Shown: positions 1 to 12,815, numbered from the stretch's first letter. The stretch is 64,000 nt of DNA from Tubiluchus corallicola (GCA_030141605.1 JAQGDQ010000376.1:163231-227230), one strand, 5' to 3'. Numbers and translations: made by a program. The notes: generated by a model from the sequence alone, not told the origin.

Positions 1-316
1 TAAGTTTGCCTGCAGAAGTCAGTATTCCTACAGACTGTATGGCATCATACTTCTGAAGGACATTCTTCAGTATAGACAACACTGCAGCTAAACCCTCATG
101 AGCTTTGACTTTCATGAGGTCTGCCTCTCCTTTCTGCTGAAAAGTTGTTTTCAGTGCAGACAGTGCTTCTGAAAAACGCCGAACGCAATCGCTCAGCTGC
201 TGAATGTCCTCTTGATCCACCATAGCAGCATCCGACGAATCTGTTCCTAAGCTAGAGATAGAACCAAACATATTTGGAGTTTTGTTAGTATTAAACGTAG
301 CTGTTGAGGAGTTCAT
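1..316 (-). CDS. N-terminal coding exon of a RhoGAP of the ARHGAP29/GMIP/ARHGAP45 family (partial, runs off left edge)
   Basis: An open frame on the minus strand starts at an ATG at 316-314. An in-frame TAA lies just upstream, so this ATG is the natural start. About 105 residues are visible. After a Ser/Thr/Asn-rich leader (MNSSTATFNTN), residues about 30-105 are helical, with features such as DIQQLSDCVRRFSEALSALK and AAVLSILKNVLQKYDAIQSV. This order (helix, spacer, VLKxxxxKHxxxxSV-like helix) matches the N-terminal region before the F-BAR domain of ARHGAP29 and its relatives, as I recall them. Those proteins carry F-BAR, C1 and RhoGAP domains and switch off RhoA at membranes; none of these domains is in the window. 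The family call is inferred from weak N-terminal similarity only. The exon may end near position 1 or continue beyond it. Confidence 0.5.
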   Translation of the reverse strand, partial: MNSSTATFNTNKTPNMFGSISSLGTDSSDAAMVDQEDIQQLSDCVRRFSEALSALKTTFQQKGEADLMKVKAHEGLAAVLSILKNVLQKYDAIQSVGILTSAGKL

Positions 317-842
317 GACATCTTACTCCAGTCTTACTGCTATATATCAGATGCGAACACTTACTTATGCTTCAACTGAAAATAATGAAAAAATTAAACA
401 AATTAATAACATGATTGAAACAGCTAGAATCAGTACATATTATTTAGCAGTTTGTTTAACTTGCAAGTGCTCAGACTGGCTGAGGGGAAGCATTACTATA
501 ATGAAGACAAAACGTTAAATAATTTGAACAATCTTATTGAACAAAATACATTTAAGCCAGAAATTTTGCAAGTGAATCTATAAAAAACTTTTCAAATCCC
601 TTCCGAGTCATTAGAATAGGTGATTGTATTTCACATCTGCCCTGCTCAGACTGAATGTTAAAGTTGATAAATTATTACCAGCTGTCAATTTGTCATCTGA
701 AAAACTAAACATCTGAATATTACGTCAGTGCATTTCTTTGATTCAAATTGCAAATATAAAGAAAACGTAGGTTTTTAACTTGGGACCTTTCATTAATGGT
801 AATCACTTTTGTTATAACTACTAATTACTATAATTTGTAAAT

Positions 843-963
843 ATCCACTTGCATTAGCAATTTGACATAAATCTGTTTTTAATATAATAATTACTATATT
901 TTGTAAATACAGTGATTATTATATTAAAAAGAGATTTTTGTCAAATTGCTAATGCAAGTGGAT
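843..963. repeat. Long hairpin: 50-nt inverted repeat with a 21-nt loop
   Basis: The arm at about 843-892 (beginning atccacttgcattagcaatt) is the near-perfect reverse complement of the arm at about 914-963. The few mismatches are in the AT-rich inner part. Such a structure is typical of a fold-back element or a small inverted-repeat transposon. No protein is encoded. Confidence 0.8.
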
Positions 964-1669
964 TTTAATCTACATTGATGGCTGGCCGCAAGTACAAAAT
1001 GTTTATCTAAAAATGTACAGGTACAAATGTTCATAATAAAGAATGTCTGAATGTCTTGAAGAAAAAATTACCAATATGTATGCAGTTAGTAGTCATACTC
1101 AACTGCCTGGATTTTCTTTGTATTTGGGCTAGGAAACAGCAGACAAACTGCACTTGTGGTTAACACACTTGCTTGAGTTATCTAAAACTTGCATTGTTTG
1201 CCTTTGCAATGTTGTATTATTAAGCTTAATTCATGATGCAACAGTTAAATTTATACATGTAATTAACAATATTTAGGAACAAAAGATACATAACTAATCA
1301 TTAAGCCGCGTATACCTATATGCTTCAAGTGATAAAAGCATAAAACCTATCTCTTCATATAATTTACTTAGGTGCTTGTCATATGTTTTATTCTTAAATA
1401 TAAATTAGCTGTCTCACGAATCAACAACTTTTTGTACTGTTTGTTATTTACTACCTATGTGTTACACAAGCATGTTTAAATACCCGATAACACATTGTTT
1501 TTACAAAACAATTCATAGCTATACTAAACAATATCTGTTTTGAAGCAGCAAACCATCAGGCATGGCAAAGTGATGGTTATAGCAATGCTAATGTATAACG
1601 TAAAATGGCCTTTCGATTATGTACATTAGCGGATGGTGATAAGCGTGAATGACATTACTGCCTATAGAC

Positions 1670-2285
1670 AGTTAAAGGAAAACACGTTGATTTCTCTTAT
1701 CCTAATCCACTTTGAAGTACGGTAAAAAGTGTGCATTTTAATACCTACAATAATGCCAAAGCATTTCTGGTTGTTAAATAAAAGTTAAAAATTTAAATAA
1801 CAGTAGGTGAGCCCAATTAATGGTGACACCACAAGTGAACATAATTTTCAATAGTGCAAACATTCTATGAATGTTTTGTACATGTTTGTGAAAGCAAAAT
1901 TTAAAGTACGGCGCTACTGTACAACGTTTAATGTGACAAACAAAAACTCTGCAAGTGTTAAGTTTGAAATTTCAAGTTTACTGCTGTTCTCACTCATGAG
2001 CTCTCGAACATGTGTACTATGTCACAAATGAACAACTCTGAACTGAGAGGTACAGCACCTGATTTTAGTGCAATGCATTTCCAAAATGCAGGTATTAGTG
2101 TCCATCTAGCTAGCGATTGCAAAATACATATAACAGCAAAGAACTAGCTCCAGAAACATGAAATTACATTTATGTGGTAATCATTCTTACACACAAGTCC
2201 TTCTTGAAAAAATAATACATTCCCTTTCAAATATCTTATATCTTTTGGGCTATAGTTTAAGACTGGGTGCAGTTTTCCTTTTAAC
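1670..2285 (+). repeat. Dispersed repeat, copy A (partner at about 9638-10118)
   Basis: Blocks in this stretch line up in the same order with 9638-10118. Examples are gtgcattttaatacc / atgcattttaacaca, gtgaaagcaaaatttaaagt / cgaaagcgaaaagtgaagt, and catttccaaaatgcaggt / cgtttccgaagtgcaggt. By eye, identity is about two thirds, with small insertions in this copy around 1790-1880. It is an old interspersed repeat of unknown class. Confidence 0.65.
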
Positions 2286-2517
2286 AATTAACACATTACA
2301 GAAATCAAGACAGAGCAAAAACTGGTGTATGATGAGGTTTGTACTGCAAAGGTTCAAGGTTTAATAAGTTACTCTAAGTTTTAGGTTTTATCCAAGGATA
2401 ACACCTAATCTAATCTAATACTTATTTCCAAGGCAGTCCCATTTATTATTATGCGTATTGATAAATTTACGTGCTTGGTAAAAAAAAACAGCAGTACCGT
2501 TTTCTAAGTTTTTGGTA

Positions 2518-2598
2518 TGGCTCGGCCGGGAACTAAAACTGCAACCTGCTGACCTGTCTGGTGGGAAGTGAGTGCGCCATTACTGTCAGAACTATACC
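2518..2598 (-). repeat. tRNA-like stretch, possible SINE head
   Basis: Read on the minus strand it contains AATGGCGCACTCACTTCCC followed after about 25 nt by AGTTTTAGTTCCCGGC. This resembles the box A/anticodon arm and box B of tRNA-derived SINEs. Pairing is too poor for a working tRNA. The class is a guess. Confidence 0.3.
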
Positions 2599-2714
2599 CC
2601 CGTGTATCACTTTAATATGTGTGTAAGGAAGTACTAATCTTTAATTTCTGTATACATACCTACTTACATTTATAATCACGTAATGTTAATATTTATCATG
2701 AGTGTAGTACTCAC

Positions 2715-2813
2715 AGTGCGGTTTAAGCATTGCTTCAGTGCTTCCATTTCTGTTGCACAGCAGCCACGAGTCAAATCATCATTTGCAGAAATGCACTTTC
2801 CGTAAGCAGTTGC
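2715..2813 (-). CDS. NDUFAF8: Exon of a twin-CX9C mitochondrial protein, NDUFAF8-like
   Basis: A 99-nt exon (33 codons, phase 0) has a good acceptor (TTTTATTTTAG) at 2814-2815 and a GTGAGT donor at 2714-2709. It encodes ATAYGKCISANDDLTRGCC followed by ATEMEALKQCLNRT. The order AYGKC, about ten residues, C, then CX9C (C-ATEMEALKQ-C) matches the core of NDUFAF8 (C17orf89) as I recall it: AYGRC, spacer, FC, AREFEALRSC. NDUFAF8 is a small intermembrane-space or matrix-side CHCH protein that partners NDUFAF5 in complex I assembly. The exon is too short for an ordinary ORF scan. I could not find the first exon (higher coordinates) or the last. Another CX9C protein remains possible. Confidence 0.6.
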
Positions 2814-2849
2814 CTAAAATAAAAGGAAGTTTGGAATGACAACTCTACA

Positions 2850-2945
2850 GTAGGCACCGTTTATTAGATTCACGGTTCATAGAATCAGTCGCCTAACTGA
2901 CTCAAAAATGTCTGGTATATGGGTCACTTCTATTCAAATGTATAT
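2850..2945 (+). repeat. Small inverted-repeat family, copy 1
   Basis: It aligns over about 95 nt with 54120-54213 at roughly three quarters identity. Both start taggc(g/a)cc and share the block ttaattgactcaaaaa (here ctaactgactcaaaaa). See also 8283-8358 and 44222-44310. Confidence 0.65.
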
Positions 2946-4449
2946 AAAAACTGCCAATAACAGACTGAAATAACTTCGCATAATTGGACTCAATATTTTG
3001 CTTCATGTGCTTCAATGAGACACTCTTGTGTGACCAATTAGCTTTTACTACTTTTATATCATGTTCATTCACTTTCCTGCTCTAATAGAAACAATCGTGT
3101 TAAGTACTGTTTTGTTTATAAGCAGGAACGTTTATCATATGCTAATATACTAGCCTAGCGGTTTGCATTGACCCACCCATCCACTGCAATTAACCTCGTT
3201 ACCCAAGGACTTCTGGAAGCTAAATATTTAATCACTTGCCTAGCGGTTTGCTTTTGAAGCTTTCCCTGTCTTTCATAGAATGTTTAATCAGTTAGCTGTT
3301 GCAGTTATGCCAGGGATACAGGTACAATACAACAAGGTGTTGCAAAGTTGCCGGTAGATTAACATGTAAACTTGAATACTTGGACGACTACTGTGTTGTT
3401 TAATGAACGGTTAGTGAAACGGGATGCGCGCTTAAAATTGCTTTATCGGCCTTTCGTAATGGGCTGAATTTACACTAAAATTTGAAAGTAGCCAGGTCTT
3501 CAGAGAGCGCAGTACTACGCACGTTACCAGCGTCACTAACAAGGCGTGGCTGGCGGGCCAGTCGAATCACTTCTTTACGCAAGAGTGGTTACACTACTAT
3601 CAAAACTACATGGAATGAGAGGCACTATCTTATAGGCCTTGTGCACACTGTACATTGTACAATATGTATCAAATGTCATCAAGTTAAAGCAGTAAAATAA
3701 AATAATACTTTTACATTGCCAAGCACAACAGACTTTGATAAACTCTGTATTTTAAATACACGAAAATGTGAACTTATATTAAAATTTATGAAAGTTAACA
3801 ATAAAAAGACGTTTAACAATAATGAACGATCACTCTGTATACAAGAAAACTCTATTAAGAGCCGATTGCGGGGCTTTTTATGCATTTAGTTCCTTAGTGT
3901 ATGAAGTTAATACGCGCTAGCATTTATTCTAGAAACCATAAGAGTTGTAAAATTTATGTGCAGTTACATTAAGCAAAATGTATTACGGCTGCCTAAACGT
4001 CACACTCTATTTCAGTTCAGTATTCATAATCTGTGCCTAGTTTTTAGCCAAAGGGTTTATTACGGAAGTGTTAGTCATCAGAATTGAAGCTGCTGCTTCA
4101 CCACAAACTCGTGCGGAATGTGCTGTATTTGAACTTAATTATACTCTCTTTGAGATTCTCTTGCTTTCTATCTGTTTTGGTTATCTCTCTGTGTATGTAC
4201 TCTTATGAATTGAAGTTAAACAAAAAGCAAAAAAAGCTACCGAAATACATTTGCTACATTATTAATTTGTTTATTAACGTTTAATAAAATAATAAATCAA
4301 AAATGTCAGAAAACTGCTGTTTCAAGCACCTGTCATTGTTTCAGCCTCTATGACAACTAAACTAGGTCATACAGGTTACAAACTCGGGTGTGTGAAGCAA
4401 GCCTGACACACGATTTAGAATAAACAAGCGGGTCATAACAGTGCCTCTA

Positions 4450-4530
4450 TTTTGTCTCTCTCTCCCTTCTTTTCTCTATCTCTCTCTCTCTATGTGTCCC
4501 TTTTCTCTCTTTATCTCTCTCCTTTCTTAC
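4450..4530. repeat. CT-rich microsatellite
   Basis: An imperfect (CT)n / polypyrimidine run with interruptions (tctctctctccc, tctctctctctct). Confidence 0.85.
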
Positions 4531-6784
4531 CGTAATTGTACACTGAGCTGTAATCTTTTAATGTAAATGCTTTGTAAAAACAGAAATAAACGGACCACAG
4601 GGAAAGTGCAACTGCCCAGCATGCCGATTATAGTAAACATTAGTTTGCCTGAAGCTATAACTACTGCCAAAACATATGTATAACACTCCATGTAATTCAT
4701 TATTTTCATCGAGATTTTTTCAACATACTGACCCATAAGAGCTAACTCTAACACATCAATTATAAATCCAAACTTTAATAAAACAAACAATTTAAGTATA
4801 ACATTTAAATTTTTCACGATTTTCTATAATTATATTGCCAACACTATATATGCACTTTGCCCAAATTACCATAAACAATGTAAGAACAGTTGAGTTGTCA
4901 AGTTCCTAGCCAAGCCTAGTTATTTAATGGGTGGGTGCCTGGTGAACGATCTCTAGGAAAAGCCTCTTAAGAAATATGTTCTAGCACAAGTGGTTAAGCG
5001 ATCTCTGTCAGTTCAGTCTTTAATGAACTATTATGATTATAGCATTGGTAATAAGCTAACTAGAGGCCTGCCACAACTACCACAAATTTTTAAATTTTTT
5101 TAGGCCCCAAAATTGTGAGTGCCGAACTTTTATCATCATCATCAATTTTTCTCAGAACAGTGACATTCATAAAAACTGATTACAAAAATAAGGTATAATC
5201 TGCAGACATAGACTTATACTTAGTCGAATGAATGTGCAGTCAGTACCAAGGCAAGCATTTCTGGACTTTCTTGCATTTTTTTGGTATATACTAGGCTATA
5301 TCCATTGCAACGTACTGTCTATTCACCTGACATGTTTAGATCTGGTCAAAGTTCCATGATGTCACAGCTTCTACAATTTTTCCTACAGAAGTATGAAATG
5401 CTTTGCTGTTCATTCCATCTTTGTTTATAATCCTTTCCAACTTACAAAGTCAGTACTCGACTTCACCACAGCACAAGTACTCCTCATAATCCTCATTTCA
5501 CCAAATTGGTCATGTTTCAAAGTCAGCCAGTTTTTTATCAATCAGACATTGCACATATATTATACTTTTTAATGCAGGTATAAGAATATTTAAAAAACTG
5601 CCTTATAATTGTGGTTGCTAGTAACGCAATGTAACACAGCAGCCAAATTAATCAAACATTTGTTTTAACACACATATGGAAATGTCCTGAAGCCTGAAGG
5701 TCAACTGTAATAATCTGAAAATAAACCAAAAATTACAAATATCTTTAACATACAGTATTTTGTATTTTGTCATAAGCCAATTATTTTTCCTGAAATGGCA
5801 ATATTCTGGCACTTAAGCGTTCTAGTCCCGGTTGGCCAACAGTTTTTCAGCGCTCGCTTCAATAAATTAGCGGACACAACTAATCAACAACAGTTAATTT
5901 ATTCTGCTATAATTACAGCAATAATTTGGTACGAGTAAAATTTGTCTCATTACAAAATAACTGCAACAACAACAGCAGCAAAATAACAAATGTAACAAGG
6001 ACAACAATGGTGACTATGCTGAAGATGATAACAATGATGAGGAAAAGAGAAACAGCATGCAAGACATAAACATACAGCAAAAATAACAACAATCGCAAAG
6101 GTGTTATTTTGTGCTGAAGACAGCTGGTGGTTTTGATTGCCAGTCTAAAATGACTGAACTATAAGGCGAGCGAGAAGTGTGGCATTTGTTCACTGCTTCA
6201 TGGTGTACATATTGTTACTTTGCAATAGTTTATACTGTAGACAGTACAATATTCTGTACATAAATTATAATTATTGTTCTACTTGGCCCGCAGTTGTTCA
6301 CAGACATGCAAGTTCTTCAAGGGGCTCAAGAAATTTCTGCGATATTTATAGTGCAAAGTAATCTTTGAACAACATTACAATTTGTGCAGTGTTGCAAAGT
6401 AAGCAAAAGCAAAGTAATTGATGACAAAATTAGCTAGAATTCAAGTACGCAAGTTGCAAAAAATGAAGACGAAATATTATGCATGATTTTACTGATATAA
6501 TATGTCACTAATTTAGTGCACAGACATGCAGTCAACAGGTGAACCTGCTTGCATTGATTCATTTAAATAAAAACTAAAATTATTTAGCTGCTTTAATAAG
6601 AACTCCTTACTTCAGACCATTATTACTTTTCTCAAATTTTCAAGCTCCAAAAATATACTCAATAGCGATATACCCAAACAAAGTTAATAATTTACTCGAA
6701 ATTTCCACGATCATATTTTACGGACAAAAAAGCCCTAATATTACTGCTCCGGGCAACCAAGGAAGATAAGTGAAGCCCATATGT

Positions 6785-6957
6785 GAGTCAGTGTACAAGA
6801 CATTTCGGCAAATCCTTATTTTTGCTGTAGTACGAATTCTAAGAAACCATGCCATTATAGTTATGCAAACCCAGCGAGTCAGTGCAAAAGACGTTTTGGA
6901 AAATTCTTACATACTTTTTCTATACTACAAGTTCTAACAAATTATGCCATTATAGTA
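6785..6957. repeat. Diverged tandem duplication, period about 94 bp
   Basis: Unit 1 (6785-6862) and unit 2 (6879-6957) both begin agtcagtg and end with a match to atgccattatagt. In between they share a block like ttctaa(g/c)aaa. The two units are clearly related but have many substitutions. Confidence 0.7.
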
Positions 6958-8282
6958 CGTGTAGGCGTTAACTTGTCTTGTAGGCTGTATACCAGTACAA
7001 CTTCTTAGTTTTTTCTAAAACTAATTAAGGCATGTGAACAAAAAACTAAAATTTTAATATAGTTGAAGTCTTTACCTTGTTAAGCTTGACAGAATGAGTC
7101 CATGGAGTGTTCGGTTAATAAGGCTCCCACTACTTGTGTTGTAAATTGCACCACCAGCATTGGTCACTTTGATATAACACTTTAAGTGACAAATTATTAT
7201 GCAGCAATTTAAAGCATCAGATCTTTAAAATTATAACTAAATATTGCACACAAGCACCAAAAAATTTACGATACTTATCAGTGTCAATGTCAGCAGTCTG
7301 CATACACGTGCAAGCAGCCTTCTGTTTACAGTAGAATATATCAAGTTGTGGTGCATTATTTAATTGGTTGCAATTCAAAACGGCGAGCGTAACTGCATAT
7401 TATGGTGGTGCATAATAAGATAGTAAATTCCAGCAGTAAAACAGACATTCTCTGCCAGGGCCCTATAGGCCATGCCAGCGGGTACCTCTACTGTGGCCAT
7501 ATCTGTTGACTGAAAACGACACTAATCCACGATAATCTTACTTTAAAGTGAAACGTTTTACGGGTATGCAATACCCACAAAGTCAACGCATCACAAAAGC
7601 ACATTAAAGTTGTGTTTTACCAGTTCATTAGTTAGACTCAGTTTCTCAGTTAAGAGCAAATAACCTGGCTAAAAAAACGAGACTTCTGAATGCACTGCAC
7701 TTATTGGTTATGTCCTAGAGTAATGTTACTAAACACATGATTCGGAACAGCATCACTCATGTGAATAAAACGGGTGAAATTCTTACATTGCAAGAGAGAG
7801 GCCTAACTGCACAACCTGACAAATAACGAGTTTGAAAAGTGAACTGAAATTCGGCTACAGGTCACCTCCCAATTAACCTATGATAAAATCGTCACGATAG
7901 CAAGCGGGCTTAGACGAAACTATAGATGAAGACACTTACGGGGAAACACGGACACCACCAATAGTTCAAGCACGCCAATCACTAAGTATTTTGTGAGAAT
8001 TCGTCCATTATACAATAACAGATTTTCAACAATTTTATCATTGTTAGAACTTTGTGATTGAACTTCTTCACAAAAAATGAAGCAGCTGACCTTGGAGTCT
8101 TTTTGTAATTTTTGTAAATAAACAGGCCAGTGTGAAGTTTAGAAAAGTAAATTTTTTATTTTTTTAATAACTCACTTTATAAACTAACATTTTTGAATAC
8201 CGGCATCGGAATTCAGGCATTACTTTGTTTCTAAAATTCATCAAAAGTCTTTGCAGTGCATCGTAAGTTGATGATTCATACT

Positions 8283-8358
8283 TCAACGTTAGTAACACTA
8301 CACCTGTCGGTTAACTGGGTCAAAACACTTCTGTCCAAATTGAATTTATTAAGCGGCG
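8283..8358 (-). repeat. Small inverted-repeat family, copy 2
   Basis: On the minus strand it begins CAGGCGCCGCTTAATAAATT and later has TTTTGACCCAGTTAACCGAC. These correspond to the terminal motif AGGCGCCACTTAATAGA and the internal motif of copies at 54120 and 44222. Confidence 0.55.
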
Positions 8359-8362
8359 CCTG

Positions 8363-9637
8363 CTGTACATACGTGTGAAGCACAAGTACCCGTTTTTTGT
8401 ATGCTGTCAAAATCTGTAGGTCCTCATAAATTCACAACTGATAACAAATGCTCACTCACTGGCATGTGGTGCAAAAAAATGCAACTAATGTATGCCAAAG
8501 TTTAGACAACAATTGGAAGCAACCATCCCATAAAATTGAAGTTTCTTAGCACGATACGGTAACGTATTTACTTTTGGCTGCGAAAATTACAAGTTTAAAA
8601 TTTTAGTAGTTTTTTTAGTTATGGCTGAAAAAGTTGTGCGTGCTAACAATTTAAATGCGGGAACAATGTCAGCTTATCATCAATAATTAAAAAGTAGCCA
8701 TGTCCGTATACATAAAGCACTCAATAGAAGGCAGCAAAACAACAAAGAAATCAAAGAGCTTACATTGCTAACTAATTTTCAAAAACTATTGATAAAAATT
8801 TTTTCTTTTTATTAGTGAATTTGCAACAGAAAATGCCACTTATTATGTGGACCTCCAATTTTGCATGCCGATGGTAAATGGACGGAATTTACGGAAATGG
8901 GCAACTATAGTGGTAAAAAATGGAATTAGCCCAATTTGCCAACTTTTATGCAAATTTAATGTACACTAGAGATGGAATTTACTTCATAAGTTACTAAGGA
9001 GTTTCTTCTGTATTTCTCGGCCTTTTTAGAAGTCCTCCTTCGAGTTTTATTTTTTATGCAACTTAGGCACCCATTACATCGTTTCACTCTGTTTTTGCAT
9101 TTGCCATGAGTAGCGAGAAATGTATACAGGAAGCTTATAACGAACAGTAATACATTTGTGGAGAGGTTTCCTCTGTTCACACAAATGGCACGTGGCCATG
9201 TCTTCAAATGTTTTTGCATTTAAAATCAATTTTTTAAGCTCTATTGCTTTTTGGTCTCATTTGAAGTTTAGTTAGTGCAACATTTAAAATGGATGACAGA
9301 AGATGATGTGCGGTGAAAAAAGCAAATGATGTGCACCAGTTGTGCATGTGACAGCTGGGGAAACAGCCAGAAAGCGTGTAACGATGCATCGTAATATCTT
9401 TTGTAACGTCACGTGTCTTGTCAAAATGCACCAATATAGCGATGATTGAACATTCAGTGCATTGAGCGCAGCATTAGCAGACTCGACCTTAACACAGGCA
9501 GACCTGCTGTTAGCAGCCAATGAGAAGAGGTTGAAAGTGCAATGTGTTCATGACAATGTATAGTAGGCTAATTACGTTTTTGCTTATAAGTTTTTGAAAT
9601 GGCTTGCAGCAAATGTGGACTAGAAAATGCACCATAT
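8363..9637. other. Noncoding stretch, nothing recognised
   Basis: AT-rich. A minus-strand frame near 8956-9219 has a Cys/Lys-rich segment (KRCNGCLSC), but nothing supports it as a gene (see rejected items). Confidence 0.4.
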
Positions 9638-10118
9638 TTTAAAAGACAGGATGATTTTTCATATACTACCCCATTTTCAAGTCCAATGAAAAGTATGCAT
9701 TTTAACACAATTAATACTGCAATAGTATTTCTGATAACTAAATAATAGATTAAAAACTTGCGAAAGCGAAAAGTGAAGTACAGTGCTAGTGCAATACATT
9801 CAGTGTGTCGTACTAAAACTGGGTAAGCTTTAAGATAAAAATTCAAATTTCAAATTTATCGCTATGCTCACATAAGAGCTGTCAAACGTGTGTGATTCGT
9901 CACTGTTTTTTATGCAATGCGTTTCCGAAGTGCAGGTGCTAATGACCGTGTAACTAGCGAATGGCGAAATGCATGTGACAGTGAAGAACTAGTAGTGGGA
10001 ACACGAAATTGGGTTTGTGTGGTAATAATTCAGTTTTGAAAAATACTGTGTTTGCTTTCAGTATTTTAAACAGTGGATTTTTGATCTTCAGTTTAAGATT
10101 GGGTCTGGTTTTGCATTA
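9638..10118 (+). repeat. Dispersed repeat, copy B (partner at about 1670-2285)
   Basis: It is collinear with copy A in at least four blocks, ending with agtttaagattgggt opposite agtttaagactgggt. Both copies are in the same orientation, about 8 kb apart. Confidence 0.65.
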
Positions 10119-12810
10119 AATGAAAAGTATTGAAATGTTTTGCATTTCTGGTGGCTTACCATGCAAATAATACAAAAGTATGAACAGAAATCAAATAGTT
10201 TGCTGAATTATTTTAGCACTTATCAATCTTAAAATTGTTTGATAAATTTAACAGATAAATAAAATATGTTAATCTAGTTTTTTTTATAAAAAGCCTGCAA
10301 ACATTAACTCGTGTATCGTTATACGTGTCATATCAGGAGGTTAGTATTGTGGGTATGTAACGTGACTTAGACCAGGCAATCTCCCGATGATCTGTACGAA
10401 GATGACAGTATATTGTTCTGTAAATTCTATGTACAAATTAAATGTTGGTTTTCATACGTTATGTTAAACTACACACAAATGCCGAATACATACTTTATTC
10501 ATGTATAAAAATTTAAGTTTGTATTAACGATCTATCACACATTACATAATTTATGACTAATTTAAAGAGCCATTCGCTTCTAATTTCTGTGAAGCGTAAT
10601 TGAAACAGAAATGACAATTCTTTGACATGTATGGAATTTCGTCAATTTTAAAACGAAATATCGAAGGTCCTAATTATGCGTTCGGGGCGCGGCATTGCTT
10701 ATTCTTTCATGTAGTGGCGCACCAAAGAATGGCGCACATGACTAAATGATATTGTACGTGACAGGCTCATCACTAAAACGGAGATCATAGAAATGCGAGA
10801 TCGCTTAGCGTGTCAAAAGGCTTGCCTTTCGAAACTAGTATATCCATGGCAGTCCGTGAAATAAACAGACTCTATTAAAAATAAACAATATTATTTTACT
10901 TTCGAATTCCTACGAGTACATTAGTATGCTAACGTAATGGTCTAACTAGCGTTACCTCAATTCTGCACTTTGTAAATGCAAATGGAATACGCGAAAACCT
11001 CTTAAATCTAGTGAAACCAACAGACGTTGCACTACTGTAAGATACAGGCTTCATCACAAAAAACAAGCAGTAACTTAAAGCAACTTTGTTTCTTGAGAAT
11101 CAGTATAGGATTTCCCAAAAAAGTTAGACTATTTTATTACATATGGTGCAACTGCAGTAGAGCGCCACGTACCACCTAAGCCCGTAACATCCTCCAACTC
11201 CCAAATGTCATAATGATACCGCAAATGTGCTAAATTTGCGGAGAACCGGTGTGGCAACTTAAATGTAATTTTGCTAATCGAAAATTGGATGTATTTAGTA
11301 TTATTTATGATGACACAATAAAGCATAGAACCAAATTTGTTTAAGGAAAAAACTAACTTTATAATGATGACGGATAGCCCTTGACAATTACATACAATAA
11401 TATTTATAAGTAAAATGTTTACACGGGCTCCATTAACTTCAACATAAAATTACACCAAGTATCTATAAAGAGGACATAATCACATAATTATTATTACATA
11501 AATAATTACAATTTTTTAAAGGAAACGCATGTCGACCATGCAAGCCTTTATTAAACACAACCAAATCATGAGAATGGAATATACTTGGAAACACGCAGCT
11601 CGATCACAAGGCTGTAAACGTCAGCAAGCATGCTTTCAATACTTAGAAAAGGCAAAGACCCTCCAAGATTAATTTTAATGATCCAGTATTGTTTATAATA
11701 CAATTTTTTGGAGAGGAGGGGAACAACTTAGCACCAATAGCCATATATTGTAAAAGTTTGAGGAGTAAATGACTCACTAGCCTGTATACTGTACTAAGAG
11801 GGTAAATGGCTCACCACCAGGCCAGCCCATGTACCACAATTATGCTGTAAAATTGTAAATGTATCACCAGCCAATACACCAAACATAGGAGAAAAATAAT
11901 GTTGTACAAATAGGTAATGAAATTGACCACGTACTACGTATGCAGCCAGCAAAATAAAGATGAAATATTTTTGCGAAACGTTGGGTTTGCCTAAAAAGTC
12001 AGTCTGTTGCATTTCAGAAAGATTAACTCTTGAAATCATCTCATCTGTGTGGCTCAGAATTAATATTATTTTTTAAAGAATACACAATTTATCTTTTTAA
12101 AATATAATTAAAAATGCAAATATACAATTAATTTTTTAAAATATATTGACATTTTAAATTATTTACTAAACGAACAAGGAGAATGGAAGCTGGTATTAAA
12201 AAATAAGTACTGCACCCTGTAACTTTTGATTCCTGGGCTACTGTGGTATATGGCGCCCAACAACTGCAAGGTTTTACAAGCCTTGATTCGAGTTATTTTA
12301 TTTATAAGTATCAGTAACCGACCATGAAACACGCACCCCAAATATGCGCTTACACCTTCAAGCCCCCGCAAACCCACAAATGAAGCCCAAAACGCTAAGG
12401 GTGGCATCGAACGTACGAATTCGATTCCTTATTATTAAAACGTTTGAAACATCATGCAGTTAGCACAATTTAGCAAAAAATTCTGCACACAGTTTTTGAA
12501 CAAATTATATTGTAGTGGTTTTGCCGCAGAACAAAATTAAGTAAAAAGCATAATAATTGCAAGATTTGAGGCTACAGCTTTGATAAGGGACCTATTCTCG
12601 GCGAGCCGCATAACAATTGAAAGGTCTTGATCGAATTGAATCAGGCCCATCGAGAGGAACGGCTTGAAAAACCTCCAAAAATGGCATTTTCACCCGTTTT
12701 TTGCAAAACTTATACTTCTTATTTCTAGAGAATGGGAATGTTGTAATAGTGGAAATCTTTTGTTGAATCATGCACACTAAGGTGATTACCCAAGGTCGTT
12801 CGTGCAACCA
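10119..12810. other. Noncoding stretch; distal part may hold the 3' LTR of the gypsy element
   Basis: No gene was recognised. If the polypurine tract at 12816-12827 is real, the LTR of the minus-strand gypsy element would extend leftward from about 12812 into this region. I could not find its other end. Confidence 0.4.
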
Positions 12811-12815
12811 CACCA

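Larger units (their letters stand above)
317..2714. other. Noncoding stretch between the RhoGAP exon and the NDUFAF8-like exon
   Basis: AT-rich DNA with no coding exon that I can support. It holds a long fold-back (843-963), one copy of a dispersed repeat (about 1670-2285) and a tRNA-like stretch (2518-2598), listed separately. The last exon of the NDUFAF8-like gene and the promoter of the RhoGAP gene should lie here, but I could not recognise them. Confidence 0.5.
2946..8282. other. Long noncoding stretch, no gene recognised
   Basis: No exon with a recognisable protein was found on either strand. Contents are a pyrimidine-rich run (4450-4530), an AAC-rich low-complexity run (about 5955-6090), which explains the hydrophobic open frame on its minus strand, and a diverged tandem duplication (6785-6957). 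The upstream exon(s) of the NDUFAF8-like gene may be hidden here. Confidence 0.5.

Noticed and set aside
5913..6098. Very hydrophobic minus-strand ORF that could look like a membrane protein
   Set aside because: It is the complement of an AAC/AAT-rich low-complexity run.
8956..9219. Minus-strand ORF with KRCNGCLSC, reminiscent of a CXXC zinc finger
   Set aside because: Only one Cys cluster is present. The second half of a CXXC finger and the KFGG-type motif are missing, and no adjoining exon was found.
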